DNA of 64,000 bases from Antilocapra americana (Eukaryota; Chordata; Mammalia; Artiodactyla; Antilocapridae). Shown here piece after piece: positions 23,607-34,022 of the stretch. The notes under the pieces were generated by a model. The model worked only from the letters and a program-made list of their open reading frames with translations, had not been told where the DNA came from and did not search any database. The first letter of the stretch is position 1, and the number at the start of each line of letters is the position of its first letter. The translations under genes and the position numbers were made by a program. The DNA lies in the NCBI GenBank assembly GCA_007570785.1, contig ML662442.1, forward strand, positions 60,846,180-60,910,179, read 5' to 3'.

Positions 23607-23909
23607 CATGAACAGAGGAGCCTGGCAGACTATGGTACATGGGGTCATGGTCAGACATGATTGAGCAACTAACATTTTCACTTTTCATATGTAAAATAGA
23701 TAATAACCAAGGACTTACTATACAGCACAAAAAACTATACTTAATATCTTATAATAATCTTTGATGGAAAAGAATTTGAAAAATTATATATATATATATA
23801 TATACTTATATATATATATACACACAAACATGTATTTGAATCACTTTGCTGTGCACCTAAAACTAACACATCATTGTGGATCAAGTATACTTCAATTGAA
23901 ACAAAGTAC
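23607..23909 (+). repeat. Large palindrome, right arm: SINE tail (+) then L1 3' end (+)
   Basis: 23607-23686 is the sense 3' half of a Bov SINE (AACAGAGGAGCCTGGCAGAC to GAGCAACTAACATTTTCAC). 23687-23909 is sense L1 3' UTR up to its terminal ACTTCAATTGAAACAAAG, with long AT runs at 23786-23820. Arm-to-arm identity is roughly 65-75% by eye. The L1/SINE junction lies at nearly the same L1 position in both arms. Confidence 0.86.
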
Positions 23910-24004
23910 TTACTCACAGGCTCTTATACAAATTGACAATAAGTAATATGGAGAATCTAATACAAACTCGAACTAAGAACCTGATATAAACTCTTGAACC
24001 CTTG

Positions 24005-24380
24005 GATACCGCAATGTTGGGTTTTACACTGTAACAAACTACCTCAAGTCTTAGTGATTTAAACAACCGCCATTTATTCAGTTCATGGTGCTGAAGTTCA
24101 GTGATTTGGACTGGGCTCAACTCGGCAATCACACTGACTTGGGAAGGCTTAGCTAATCTTTACTGGGGGGGTCCCTCCTATGTCTGAAGTTGTCCCCCAT
24201 TGCCATCACACTGAGGTCATTAGGTTCCAAGAGCAGCAATTGGAAGTGTGCCAAGCCCAGAACTAATGGCACATTGACTGTGCCACATTCTACTGGCCAA
24301 AGCAGGTCACCAGGTCGGTCCATGGTTAACCTCTTGGTAGCAGGAGATGCAAAGAATTAGTCAGTTTTCCCATTCACCAC
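24005..24380 (-). repeat. MaLR-type LTR-like repeat, antisense
   Basis: CTGTAACAAACTACCTCAAG and GTGATTTAAACAACCGCCATT followed by ATTCAGTTCATGGTGCTGAAG resemble the reverse complement of mammalian MaLR LTR ends. No internal coding region was seen; it looks like a solo, old LTR. The class is probable, the subfamily unknown. Confidence 0.45.
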
Positions 24381-24586
24381 AGCCCTGAGTTCATTTCTCT
24401 TCCTGAACCCTTGCAGGATGTCTTTACTGTCAAAGTGATGGATTCATCTGAGATTTATTTTCAATTTTACCTCTTTGAAATAGTGCTCATTTCTCCAGGG
24501 CATGCTTTTTGCTTTCTCTTTCTACATTTCTCCTTTTAAAAATATTTATTTTTTCTGAGGTAATATTTACATAGTACTTTGGTATT

Positions 24587-24912
24587 TGGGGGCTTCCCTT
24601 ATAGCTCAGTTGGTAAAGAATCCACCTGCAATGCAGGAGATCCTGATTTGATTCCTGGGTCCGGAAGATCCGCTGGAAAAGGGATAGGCTCCCCAGTCCA
24701 GTATACTTGGGCTTCCCTTGTGGCTCAGCTAGTAAAGAATCTGCCTGCAATGTGGGAGACATGGGTTTGATCCCAGGGTGGGGAAGATCCCCTGGAAAAG
24801 AGGAAGGCTACCAACTCCAGTATTCTGGCCTGGAGAATTCCATGAACTGTGTAGTCCATGGGGTTGCAAAGAGTCAAAGACTGAGCAACTTTTACTTTCA
24901 CTTTCTTTGGCA
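24587..24912 (+). mobile_element. Dimeric Bov-tA2 SINE, sense
   Basis: Two sense tRNA-like units in tandem: a shortened first unit (24591-24705, ending CCAGTCCAGTATACTTGGG) and a full second unit (24711-24903) ending in ACTGAGCAACTTTTACTTTC. This is the typical Bov-tA2 dimer. Confidence 0.93.
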
Positions 24913-24939
24913 TTAGGAAGTTCTTTCACCAAATGGATC

Positions 24940-25065
24940 ATTTTATGTAACTCTCACAACAATCATAGATTATTAGACAAGGCAAGCATTTTAATTTCCC
25001 TCTTATACTAAGGAAACAGCAAGTCAAATAGATTAAATCAGGTATTGGGCCTTATTCCAACAGGC
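24940..25065 (-). mobile_element. MIR SINE, antisense, partial
   Basis: AACTCTCACAACAATCATAG and TAAGGAAACAGCAAGTCAAATAG match the middle of reverse-complement MIR. Confidence 0.6.
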
Positions 25066-25192
25066 TCTGGAGAGTCAGTCCATCGTTAAGTTTTCAGGAG
25101 TCTTGGGATCCAGTTGTTAAACACAGTCATTATTAAAAATTAAATATATCATATTAAAAATAAAAGTAATACATCTCATCACTTCCTATTTA

Positions 25193-25271
25193 TTGAGTTG
25201 GCCAAAGAGTTTGTTGGGGTTTTTCCATAAGATGTTATGGAAAACCTGAATGAACTCTTTGGCCAACTCAT
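25193..25271. mobile_element. Mariner-type MITE, palindromic
   Basis: Perfect 17-bp terminal inverted repeats GAGTTGGCCAAAGAGTT (25195-25211 and reverse complement at 25253-25269), with an inner inverted repeat (TTTTCCATAA/TTATGGAAAA). The whole 75-80-bp unit can fold on itself. It matches the pattern of short internally deleted ruminant mariners; it encodes nothing and would need transposase from elsewhere. A TA lies at its left edge (25191-25192). Confidence 0.9.
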
Positions 25272-25774
25272 TGTTTTAATGTTCTCTTAAGGTTACTTAT
25301 ATATTTTGTATGTGTATAATGGAAACAGTATATAATGGTGTGTTCTTTACTGCCTGTTTTCCAATCCCACATTCAGCAATATCACATTGGTAGCTTGAAA
25401 CTGGCTATAGAGAGAATATTTACATGGTGGAAGTCAGCGTTCAAGTTTTCAGTCTGTTGACTGTCTAAACTTTCAAAAGAGAATGAAGAAAATGTTAATA
25501 AAACAGATTAAACTTAAAAATGTGTTTGGCTCATAGTGGTTACATTGTGAAAAACTGAGAAAATCTCCTTCTAATATTTAAGTGCTATTATCTGACTTAG
25601 TGAAGACGTCATATCATTGACAAACAAGTGAAGATCCAACGCAAATCCTTCATGGCCTCACTTTAGTCTTGATAACATGAGTACAATGATCAATCAACAT
25701 TGATATCAAAGCTATCCTCAGAGAACCAGGTGCTAAACATTTCCCAGCTTGAGTTCACACAGCTGAAGAGTGTT
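25272..25774. other. Unassigned stretch
   Basis: No recognised element. Confidence 0.5.
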
Positions 25775-25990
25775 AAAATCAGACCCTAGAGACTTCCCTG
25801 GCAGTCAAGTGGTTAAAACTCCACACTTCCAGCACAGGGGGTGCAGGTTCAAACCCTGTTTGGGGAACTAAGATCCCACATTCTTTGAGGCAAGGCCAAA
25901 AAAAATAATAATTCAAAAATAATAAAAATTAAATAAAGAAAGCAGCACGCACTCCTGGCTCAAACACCTTAAAACAACAAAATCAGATCC
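25775..25990 (+). mobile_element. CHR-type SINE, sense, with target-site duplication
   Basis: Sense CHR SINE (GACTTCCCTGGCAGTCAAGT head; GGTTCAAACCCTGTTTGGGG B-box region) with a long A-rich tail. It is flanked by a near-perfect direct repeat (AAAATCAGACCC at 25775-25786; AAAATCAGATCC at 25979-25990). Confidence 0.9.
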
Positions 25991-26289
25991 TGTACCCCTA
26001 ACTCAGCATTCTTTTCAAACCCCTTGTCTCTCCTCTCAAAGAGAAAATAGGACAAAGATCATTGATTGTAGACAAAAATTTGGTTCTTTCCTCATATTTC
26101 ATCTTACAGGTTCACTTTCTTTTCAGAAGTTTAGGTATCAGAGCAGTCTGAAACATTAACACTCAAGAATTTTACATTTTTGTAAACGTAAAAGGAGAAA
26201 AAGAGTCTCTAAGCCTACTTTTCATACTGTAGCTTATGGCTGGGAGGCCAAATCAATGTTTATTAAGTTCATGACATTTCATTGGGCCA

Positions 26290-26495
26290 AATATATGCCC
26301 TGCCACTTATTAGCCATATGACTTCTCTCCTTTTTCAACATTAAAATGAGAATATTAATAGTAACAGTTACATGACTAAGTGACTGAATTGAACCAAACT
26401 GATGATTACTGCATGGGATTTTATTGGGTTTAAATAAAATAATGAATATAATTTACTCTGTATCATGCTTGGCAGTACTGAACAATCAAAACGTG
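26290..26495 (+). mobile_element. MIR SINE, sense
   Basis: TGCCACTTATTAGCCATATGACTT, AAAATGAGAATATTAATAGTAAC, GTTTAAATAAAATAATG and ATGCTTGGCAGTACTGAAC follow the MIR order. A roughly 31-bp insert (26373-26403) of BovB-tail-like sequence interrupts it. Confidence 0.8.
26373..26403 (+). mobile_element. Minimal BovB/SINE tail fragment inside MIR
   Basis: TGACTAAGTGACTGAATTG followed by AACCAAACTGAT resembles the extreme 3' tail of BovB and Bov-A (compare 819-841). It fills a position where MIR has no such sequence, so it may be an extremely 5'-truncated insertion. Confidence 0.5.
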
Positions 26496-26529
26496 TTAAG
26501 AATGACTGAAATTACTGTTTCACTAAGAT

Positions 26530-26978
26530 GGAGGGTGTGGTAGGAGGGGGTAAGTAAATTTGGCAATGGGGTTGCTTGGTGGAGTTTGTCCCACCCACAG
26601 CCTTTCTCTCTGGTCATCTTCCAATGACTGGTGTGAGGATGCCAGAGCAACCCAGTCAGGGTCAATTCAGTAAGTGAAAGGATTTTGTAATGGACAGACT
26701 TGACTAGCATAGACCTTTGGCCTTTTGCTGTTTTCTCTTTCTCTCTCTGCCTGCCCAAAGGTGGAGCCAAATGAGGCAATTGCCCTGATTATAGAAGCTG
26801 AGAGGCTGAAGATGGCAGAAAAGAGCTTGGATCCTCAATGACATCAGTGGGCTACCAGATGCCCTGGACTGCCATCCTCTGACTTCGTGATATGTGATAA
26901 AAATGAACTCCTGTCTACTTAAGCCACAGTTAGTGTGTTTTCTATTATTTCCCACTGAAAGTATTTCTAACTAATAAC
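26530..26978 (+). repeat. MaLR-type LTR-like repeat, sense
   Basis: The 3' part GTCTACTTAAGCCACAGTTAG...TTCTATTATTTC and GTATTTCTAACTAATAAC recalls the end of old mammalian MaLR LTRs ('taagccac...gttatagcag...actaataca'). The upstream CTGCCTGCCCAAAGG and GAAGATGGCAGAAAAGAGC fit the same kind of element. Solo and coding-free. Confidence 0.45.
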
Positions 26979-28062
26979 AAGTGTCAAAAAGAGGGAAGAA
27001 CAGTGGGTGAGAAACTGCATTAATGAAAAACAGTTGTTTGTTTAACTTAATAAACACCTTCCAATAGTCAATAATATATATTTCTGTTAAAAGTGTTGAT
27101 CACATAGGAAGTTCACAAAATGGCAGAAAATACCCAATGAAAAAATGATATAATTTACGAGATTTCCTTTGGAGAAAGCGAAATCCATTTTATTCCTAAC
27201 TCTGAACGCATTCAAGGATGAGACAAATGCATGACAGCAGGTTGGAAATTTAACCTGAGGAAAGATTACTTAAGAAAAAAATGGACCATATAACTGTTAG
27301 AAGAAAAAATTATACAAATGTGAATTATATAAAACATACATAATTTATATATGGATAAATTTATACTATGTGTTACTGAACTTCTAAAGAAGTTTTCCTA
27401 GTGAAGGATTGCCAGGACAAGAAATACGGACTATAGCAGTTGGTATAGTCTTGCCAATAGTAACTAATCTGGGGTAAATTATCATTTAAACAAAATGATA
27501 TTGAAAATGATAAGCCATATTCACTGTGATTAATTAAGGAAAGCATGTTATTCTATTTCTTAACATCCTTAATTTAAGTTACAGGAAAAAATAGCATTTA
27601 GCCAGGCAAGATTTCCTCTGCAACATTCATTTTCTGCCTACAATGATGTCTAGAAAAGTGTTTTCCCTTTGTCAGTGCTTAGTGCTCAGTGGCTGTGAAA
27701 AACTCAGGGCTTCCCTGAGGCAGCATCTTAAACAATTTACAGCATAATAAGATTCAGTTCCTTTTCATTCAAAATATAATTTTGTTAACACTAAGAAATG
27801 AAAATACCTTTAGGATGTTCTGAACTGAGTACAGGTTGGGAAGACTTGCTGCTGGGTATCTGGTCCTTTAAAGGGTATATGGTCCTAGGCAGCCCAGATG
27901 CAGCAGAGTCAAAAGCTTTAAATATTTGACTAGCAGTGGCTGGTGATGGGCTTTCCTAAATTCTCACTCTCCATCTATTTAATAATCCATACTAGAATTT
28001 TGCCAGGTATTGACCTCAAGTTCATTGATCTGCATTTCCAAGGTTCACCCTTCAATATATGA
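26979..28062. other. 1.1 kb without recognised features
   Basis: AT-rich; nothing recognised on either strand. Confidence 0.5.
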
Positions 28063-28092
28063 CTTTTTTTTGGCTGTGCCTCATGGCATGTG
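28063..28092 (-). mobile_element. CHR SINE tail fragment, antisense
   Basis: TTTTTTTTTGGCTGTGCCTC ATGGCATGTG is the antisense junction of a CHR SINE tail and body; the rest is missing where the next SINE begins. Confidence 0.6.
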
Positions 28093-28308
28093 ACGGCTTT
28101 CCTGGTGGCTCAGACAATAAAGTATCTGCCTGCACCGCAGGAGAACCAGGTTTGATTCCTGGGTCAGGAAGTTATTCTAGAGAATGGAATGGCTACTCAC
28201 TCCAGTATTCTTGCCTGGAGAATCCCATGGACAGAAGAGCCTGGTGGGCTATATGGGGTCACAAAGAGTCAGACATGACTGAGTAACTAACACACACACA
28301 CACACACA
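28093..28308 (+). mobile_element. Bov-tA SINE, sense
   Basis: Sense SINE from GGCTTTCCTGGTGGCTCAGA to GACTGAGTAACTAA, with a CA-repeat tail at 28290-28308. Confidence 0.94.
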
Positions 28309-28317
28309 ATAAACTAA

Positions 28318-28975
28318 AAATGGAAAACAATCCAGAAGTTGTTGAACAGGTGAATGTATAAACTGGAGTGTATAGTTTATCATAATGGAACTCTAGTCAA
28401 TCATAAAAAGGAACAGATTATTGATTCAGCAAACCAAAATGAGTCAAGTGCATTTTGTTAAACAACAAAAAGGCAAGAGCTACATGAGGTGCGATACTCT
28501 TTATATGACATTATGGAAAAGACAAAAATATGGGATGAAAACCACATCTGTCATTGCCAGTAACTGGGCCTGGAGAAAAAGTTGAGTACCAAAGGGTAGT
28601 AGGAAGCAGTAAATATTTCTGTGACAGAATTGATGTATGTGATACTGTGGTGCTGGGGACACATCTGTGTGTGCTCAGCCATGTCTGACTCTTTGCAGTC
28701 CTCTGGGCTGTAGCCCACCAGTCTCCTCTGTCCACTGGATTTTCCAGGTAAGAATACTGAAGTGGGCTGCTGTGCCTTCCTCCAGGGGATCTTCCTAACC
28801 CAGAGATCAAACTTGAATTTCCTGTCTCCTGCACTGCAGGTGGATTCTTTACCACTTGAGCCATCAGGGAATGTGCTGGAGACATGACTGTATGCATTTG
28901 TCGAAATCCATAAATCTGTATATAAGAAAGAGTGGATTTCACTGTGTGCAAATTCTATATAATTTTGATAGGATA
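28318..28975 (+). mobile_element. Old L1 (L1M-type) 3' end, sense, split by a SINE
   Basis: ORF2-end/3'-UTR text (AACAGGTGAATGTATAAACTG; CATAATGGAACTCTAGTCAATC; TTTATATGACATTATGG) to 28649, resuming after the SINE at 28885 (TGTATGCATTTGTCGAAATCC; TGGATTTCACTGTGTGCAAATTC). No frame survives. Confidence 0.78.
28650..28884 (-). mobile_element. Bov-tA SINE, antisense, inside L1, with target-site duplication
   Basis: Antisense SINE 28664-28872 bounded by the imperfect direct repeat GTGCTGGGGACA (28650-28661) and GTGCTGGAGACA (28873-28884), both from the host L1. Confidence 0.92.
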
Positions 28976-29329
28976 TACTATAAGAAGATGAAATGTGGAC
29001 TGTAACAAATCTATCTGTATGTCACAAACACTGAAAAGTGTGAGATTGAAAACAGATCATCTGAATAACTTTGTAAAACAACATTTTGCCTAAATGAGTA
29101 AAACCAAAGAAAATAAGGCCTCCCCTAGGCTACATAGGACAAAAATGCTGAGGTCTTCAGTCAAGAGTTCACAATGTGAAAATCATTTAAGTTCTTTGGA
29201 GGAGACTGCATCAATATCATTGGAATCTAACACTAGGAGAATGTAAAAAGAAAATGAAAGCACTCCATGGACTGTCTCACCAGTGGTTAGTTGTCAAGAA
29301 ACTTTTGACAATTTAGCAGACAACTTCCA
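28976..29329. other. Unassigned stretch
   Basis: No recognised element. Confidence 0.5.
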
Positions 29330-29545
29330 GGCATCCCTGGTGGCTCAGAGGGTAAAGTGTCTGCCTGCCTGCAATGTGGGAGATCTGGGTTCAATCCCTG
29401 GGTTGGGAAGATCCCCTGGAGAAGGAAATGGTAATCCACTCCAGTACTCTTGCCTGGAAAACCCCATGGACAGGAAGCCTGGTAGGCTACAGTCCATGGG
29501 TCACAAAGAGTCGGACACAGCTAAGTAACTTCACTTTCACTTTTG
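29330..29545 (+). mobile_element. Bov-tA SINE, sense
   Basis: Sense SINE from GGCATCCCTGGTGGCTCAGA to CAGCTAAGTAACTTCACTTTCACTTT. Full length. Confidence 0.94.
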
Positions 29546-30264
29546 ATCCTATAAGGTTAGTGACATTAGCAAAAGACCCTTAAACTCAATGATAAATAAC
29601 CCACATACATCAGATCTCTATTTCAGGAGGACATCCTAAAATTTTGGGAAGTTCTTCCACCTCAAAAGTATACAATATATAATTAAAGTTTGCCAAAAAT
29701 GAAAGGAAAGCCTATGAAAGTTTGAAGGATTGTGTTAATAGAAGATGAATAATTTTGAAAAAAGAAGTCAGTATGTCTCCTGTTCTAAATAGGCCAGAGA
29801 GAAATGTTGTACTCTTATTACCAGATCATTAAGGAAATAAGAATACATTAGAATATCTTAGTTTAATCAAACTAGCCTGTGGGTTCAAGCTGTTTACTTG
29901 CCCAGGTTTTGGGTTCATGGGATTTGACTTCCTTTGGAGGGACTTCCTCTGCGGGCACAAAAGTTCCCATCCTAAGAGCATGAAAGTACAGCCACATTTG
30001 CCTATCTATTGTAAATATGTAAATCAGTCCTGTGTTTAAAATAGAGTTTTAATTTGTTTCGTTTGGCTTGATTAATGTGAACCAAGTATGTAAGTGCCAT
30101 CAATGTTGGACATAAAAACAAAGTAAACTTTGTATTCATGAAAAAGGAACAGCAGATCCTGGCAAGGACTGAGGAATTTTTACCTGAGGAAGGTTACTTC
30201 CTCTGTGGTCAAGGTCACTTTCATTCATGGCTTTTTAAATGCTTCCATCTGTTCAATTTTCCAG
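29546..30264. other. Unassigned stretch
   Basis: No recognised element. Confidence 0.5.
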
Positions 30265-30500
30265 TAATGGAGCAAAAATTTATTGAATGTCTATATTATG
30301 AGCTAGGTATTGTGTAAGGGTCTAGGAATAAAAAAATTGAAAAGACATACCTTGTTTGATGGTGGCGCTATGTCCAGTATAAGGAAGTAGATAAATGAAC
30401 AAGGCTTATGCTGTAAATGTTTACATACTTGTGAGTTTGGAGTCTTCTGAGAACACAGAGTAAGGCATTTTAGTAGGAAAGGAAAGGCAAGAACTCATTC
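30265..30500 (+). repeat. Ancient interspersed repeat, 5' part
   Basis: TTTATTGAATGTCTATATTATGAGCTAGGTATTGTG matches the frequent 'tattgagcacctactatgtgccaggcactg' start of the unresolved ancient family, followed by a degraded 'gataaatgaacaag' part. Confidence 0.45.
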
Positions 30501-30721
30501 TCAATTTATAGCTACACAAACTTGCAAGGAAGGGGATCCTTGCTGAGGGTGCTGTTCTTGCTTAGGATTGGATGCTAATGTCATGTCATACAGAGGGAAG
30601 GAAGGGTGAAAGACTTCCAGAGAGATAGAGAGAAATGTCACACAAAGAAAAATGATCTATATCTATACTCAGCTAAGTACTCATGTAGCTGAAAATAAGC
30701 AATTTCTGAGCCTAACTCTTT

Positions 30722-31397
30722 TTTAAAATTGAAGTATAGTTGATTTACAATGTTTTGTTAATTACTTAGGTATAGCAAAGTGATTCAGGTATAGATACAC
30801 ACATATGCATATATATATATTCTTTTCATTATGGTTTATCACTGGATAGTGAATAGTTCTTTCTGTGCTATACAGTAGGACCTTGTTGTTTACCCATTCT
30901 ATATGTAAAATTGTACATCTGCTAACTTCAAACTCCTGCTCCATCTCTCCCCCAAACACTTCCCTTTGGCAGCCACCAGTTTGTTCTCTATGTCCGTGAT
31001 TCTGCTTCTATTTCATAGCTAGGTTCATTAGTGTGATACTTTAGATTCCAAGTATAAGTGATAGTGTATGATACTTGTGTTTCTCAGACTCATTTAACTT
31101 GATATAGATAATCTCTAGGTGCATCCATGTTGCTTTAAATACCATTATTTCATTCTTTTGTATGACTGAGTAGTATCCTATAGTATATGTGTACCAAATC
31201 TTCTTTATCCATTCCTCTGTCAATTGGCATTTGAGTTGCTTCCATGTATTGACTATTGTGAATAGTGCTGCTATGAACATAGGGGTGCATATATCTTTTT
31301 GAATTGTTGCTTTGGCCCAGGAGCAGGATTGCTAGATTATATGATGATTCTATTTTCAGTGTCCCGAGGAACCTCCACACTGTTTTCCACACTGATA
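30722..31397 (-). mobile_element. L1 (L1MA-type) 3' end, antisense
   Basis: Left to right in antisense: 3' UTR (AGTATAGTTGATTTACAATG; GCTATACAGTAGGACCTTG; CATATATATATATTC microsatellite) and then the C-terminal ORF2 region to 31397. Its 3' end is at left (about 30722). Confidence 0.9.
31041..31392 (-). pseudogene. L1 ORF2 C-terminal remnant
   Basis: Frame 31041-31280 reads L1 ORF2 C-terminus ([20 protein letters not shown], then WIKKIWYTYT, then SEKHKYHTLSLILGI and a stop at the expected place). The upstream part 31150-31392 is in another frame (VWRFLGTLKIESSYNLAILLLG), so a frameshift separates them. No catalytic domain is present. Confidence 0.88.
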
Positions 31398-31426
31398 AGC
31401 CTAGCTCTTAATCCCATTAAGGAGAA

Positions 31427-31760
31427 ATTATATGTTGTACATTAAATATTCATTTAATTTTCTATAAATGCCACTCTGAGGTAATTCAAGAGAGGGTTGC
31501 TGCAATATTGTGTTGACTGATGGGGTTTTTGTAATGTTCAAAAAAAGAAATCACTGATAGAAAAGTCATTCATGGCCTTCTTACTTCTAGTAAAAACATA
31601 TATACATATATACGTATAGAGGTCTGCATTTAGAGCTATCATATTTCAATGATTTTACTTAAATAAGTGGTGTGATTTGCTTCAACATTGACATACTAAA
31701 ATGCATTTTTATTTTATACTTCTCTTGATTTCTTTTCCATGTTTCCTGAGTCTAGAGAGT
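31427..31760 (+). repeat. Diverged local duplicate X, copy 1
   Basis: Similar in order and text to 33622-33935 (e.g. AAGTCATTCATGG vs AAATCATTCATGG, TTAATATTCA-type start, and a shared 'cat-gtttc' end). Similarity is about 60-70% by eye. Not a repeat family I recognise. Confidence 0.55.
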
Positions 31761-31788
31761 AATTATCTCTCTATATAAAATATTTTTG

Positions 31789-32156
31789 CACTTTATTTTT
31801 TAAACGGATTTATTTACTTATTCATTTTATGTTTTGGCTGTGATGGGGCTTTCTCTAGTTGCAGCCGGGGGCCACTACTCTTCACTGTTGTGTGCGGGCT
31901 TCTCATCGTAGTGACTTCCCTTGTTGGGGAGCACAAGCTCTAGGTCCGCAGGCTTCAACAGTTGTAGCACATCGGCTCAGTAGTAGGGTTCCTGGGTTCT
32001 AAACGAGGGGCTCAGCTGCTGTGGAGCGTGGGCTTAGTTGCTCCCTGGCATGTGGAGTCTTCCCGGACCAGGGATTGAACTGGTGCCCTATGCATTGCCA
32101 GGCTGATTCTTGGTCCAGGCTTCCACTGGATCACCAGGGACGCTCCCTGTACTTTA
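31789..32156 (-). mobile_element. Long CHR-type SINE (CHR-1), antisense
   Basis: Antisense long-form CHR SINE: poly-T-like edge, GTTTTGGCTGTGATGGGGC, repeated 'gtgggcttc'-like blocks, CATGTGGAGTCTTCCCGGAC, and the head end ATCACCAGGGACGCTCC at 32130-32146. A short imperfect direct repeat (GCACTTTA 31789-31796; GTACTTTA 32149-32156) may be its target-site duplication. Confidence 0.87.
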
Positions 32157-32756
32157 AATAAGAGCTTAGTTTTCCAAAAGTATAATGACCTCATGTTTCA
32201 AAGGAAAAAAATGTGTATACTATTTTTTTCTATATACTATTCAGAATTGTATATTTTTATCATGTTGGAAAATGATGTCACTAAAGGCAATGCTTCCCAT
32301 GATATTTCATTTGTTAGGAAATTACTCATTTATCAGGCTTAATTAGTAGTTTTCAGTCATGTGACTTGACTTACAAGAGCATTTATCTAACTATTTCAAT
32401 ATCATTTCTTTAATAGTGTGTCCAACATTTTCAAATCCAGGAATTGCAGGTAGAGTCCTTTTCATGGTGCATGTATCTCTCTGATCCTTCTTCTGTCCTC
32501 ACTTCTCTCTAACCTAGCCAGGAAAGGTTCTCTGATTTTAAAGGCTCATATGGTTAGACTTGACCCATAAGAATAAGTCATTATAATCTACCCATCTGAA
32601 TGGGTAATTATAATTCCATCTGTAGCCTTAATTTCTGTATCATATGAGGTAATAGAGGCACAGGTTTTATAGATTAGGGTGTGGCCCTCTTCCTGGACCC
32701 TAAAGCACAACCTCAGGTGTCTTGATCAGGAGGCTACAAATATAAAAATGCCACCT

Positions 32757-32885
32757 ATGACTTAAGGTAACTTTGATATTGAAACAGGCTTTTCATCAGA
32801 TAATTCTGATGTAGATTTTCTCTGCAAACTTCCCAAATGTCTGGCCACAGTTGTCAGAGAAGAATAAGGGCTTCTTCTCTTCCAC
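32757..32885 (+). repeat. Diverged local duplicate Y, copy 1
   Basis: Matches 36690-36812 at about 70% (shared AAGAATAAGGGC and CTTCTTCTCTTC, and GATAATTCTGA). Confidence 0.6.
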
Positions 32886-33621
32886 ATTACAAAAATTGCA
32901 TGTTTATTTCTTGTGGTGATCAAACCCAGGACTCTCCTAACAAAAAAATCAAGGAGATGTAGCTCCCATGCCAGTTTAAGGGATAAAGATGATGATGAAT
33001 CAACAAGATGCAACATGTTTTCACAGTCCGTATATTTGTCAGTTCAGCATATGTAACATCCTCCTATCCTTTCAAATACAATATAAAAACAGCATCATGA
33101 TCAAACACGATGGCACCAACCCTCTTACAAAAGAATTAGGTTCTTCCACTCTCCACAAGGTGGGAAATCCAAGTTTTGTCATTCAGTCTCTGTACCCATC
33201 TTTGATTGGTTCCTGCTACTTGGAGCTCAGTCTGTGTAGAAATACTGATAAGCAGATAGCTTATACAATGAAAGCTAACGTTAAGTACAGAGTACCATGA
33301 GAATGTAGAGGGAAACACAGCTGTAAAGGAGAGTCAGGGAGTATTTCTTATATTACAGTCATATGGTTTTGAAAGGACCTCATTCCTCACTTAGATGCTA
33401 CTCTTCCCTAGGATGGGGAAATAATAGCTTTTAGTAGGGGGTTGGGGGAGAGAAAGAAGGAAGGGGAAAGATAAGGTGAAAGTCTTTTGGACAAATTACA
33501 GAAATATCAACCACAAGGAAAAAATGTCATATATCCATGTCCGGTTGACAATTTATGTAGTTGAAAAACCTGTTTATAATTATTTCAGTCTAGGTCTTAA
33601 TTTCATTAAATTTGTAAACAG

Positions 33622-33935
33622 TATATTTTTGCATGTTTAATATTCAGTTAAATATCATGAGGAGGTAACGCTAGGAAAGGTTGTTATAATACTTTGTTAG
33701 GTGATTAATAGCTTATCTTGGTGGAGAATGACATCATTAATGAGAAAATCATTCATGGTTTGTTTTATTCCTGCTTTAAAAACATACCAGTGAGTATACA
33801 TTTGTAGCTGCTTTACTTAGGTTACCCCATTATAGGCATAGTGTGATTGACTATTTACATATTAAAATTCATATTTCATTAATATTAATTTCTTTCCATT
33901 TCTCATTCATGTTTCAGTTGGAGCATCCCAATATA
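33622..33935 (+). repeat. Diverged local duplicate X, copy 2
   Basis: Partner of 31427-31760, in the same orientation, about 2.2 kb downstream. Confidence 0.55.
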
Positions 33936-34022
33936 TTTTCATTTGTATTGAGGTAGCTTATATTTTCTGTGATTTTCAGTTGCTGGTTATACAGTAGGTG
34001 TCATAAAGCATTTGATGTTAAA

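Larger units (their letters stand above)
32157..34022. other. 1.9 kb, mostly unassigned, with local duplicate pieces
   Basis: Apart from duplicate segments 32757-32885 (Y) and 33622-33935 (X) nothing was recognised. The segment 32520-32690 recalls an old LTR ('gttagacttgacccataa...'), without a secure assignment. Confidence 0.45.

Noticed and set aside
24587..24912. Two tRNA-like units as possible tRNA genes
   Set aside because: They are the heads of a dimeric Bov-tA2 SINE and do not fold as intact tRNAs with the expected arms.
30355..30375. GGTGGCGCTATG as a second CTCF-like site
   Set aside because: Only the right half of the motif fits; the CCASYAG half is absent.
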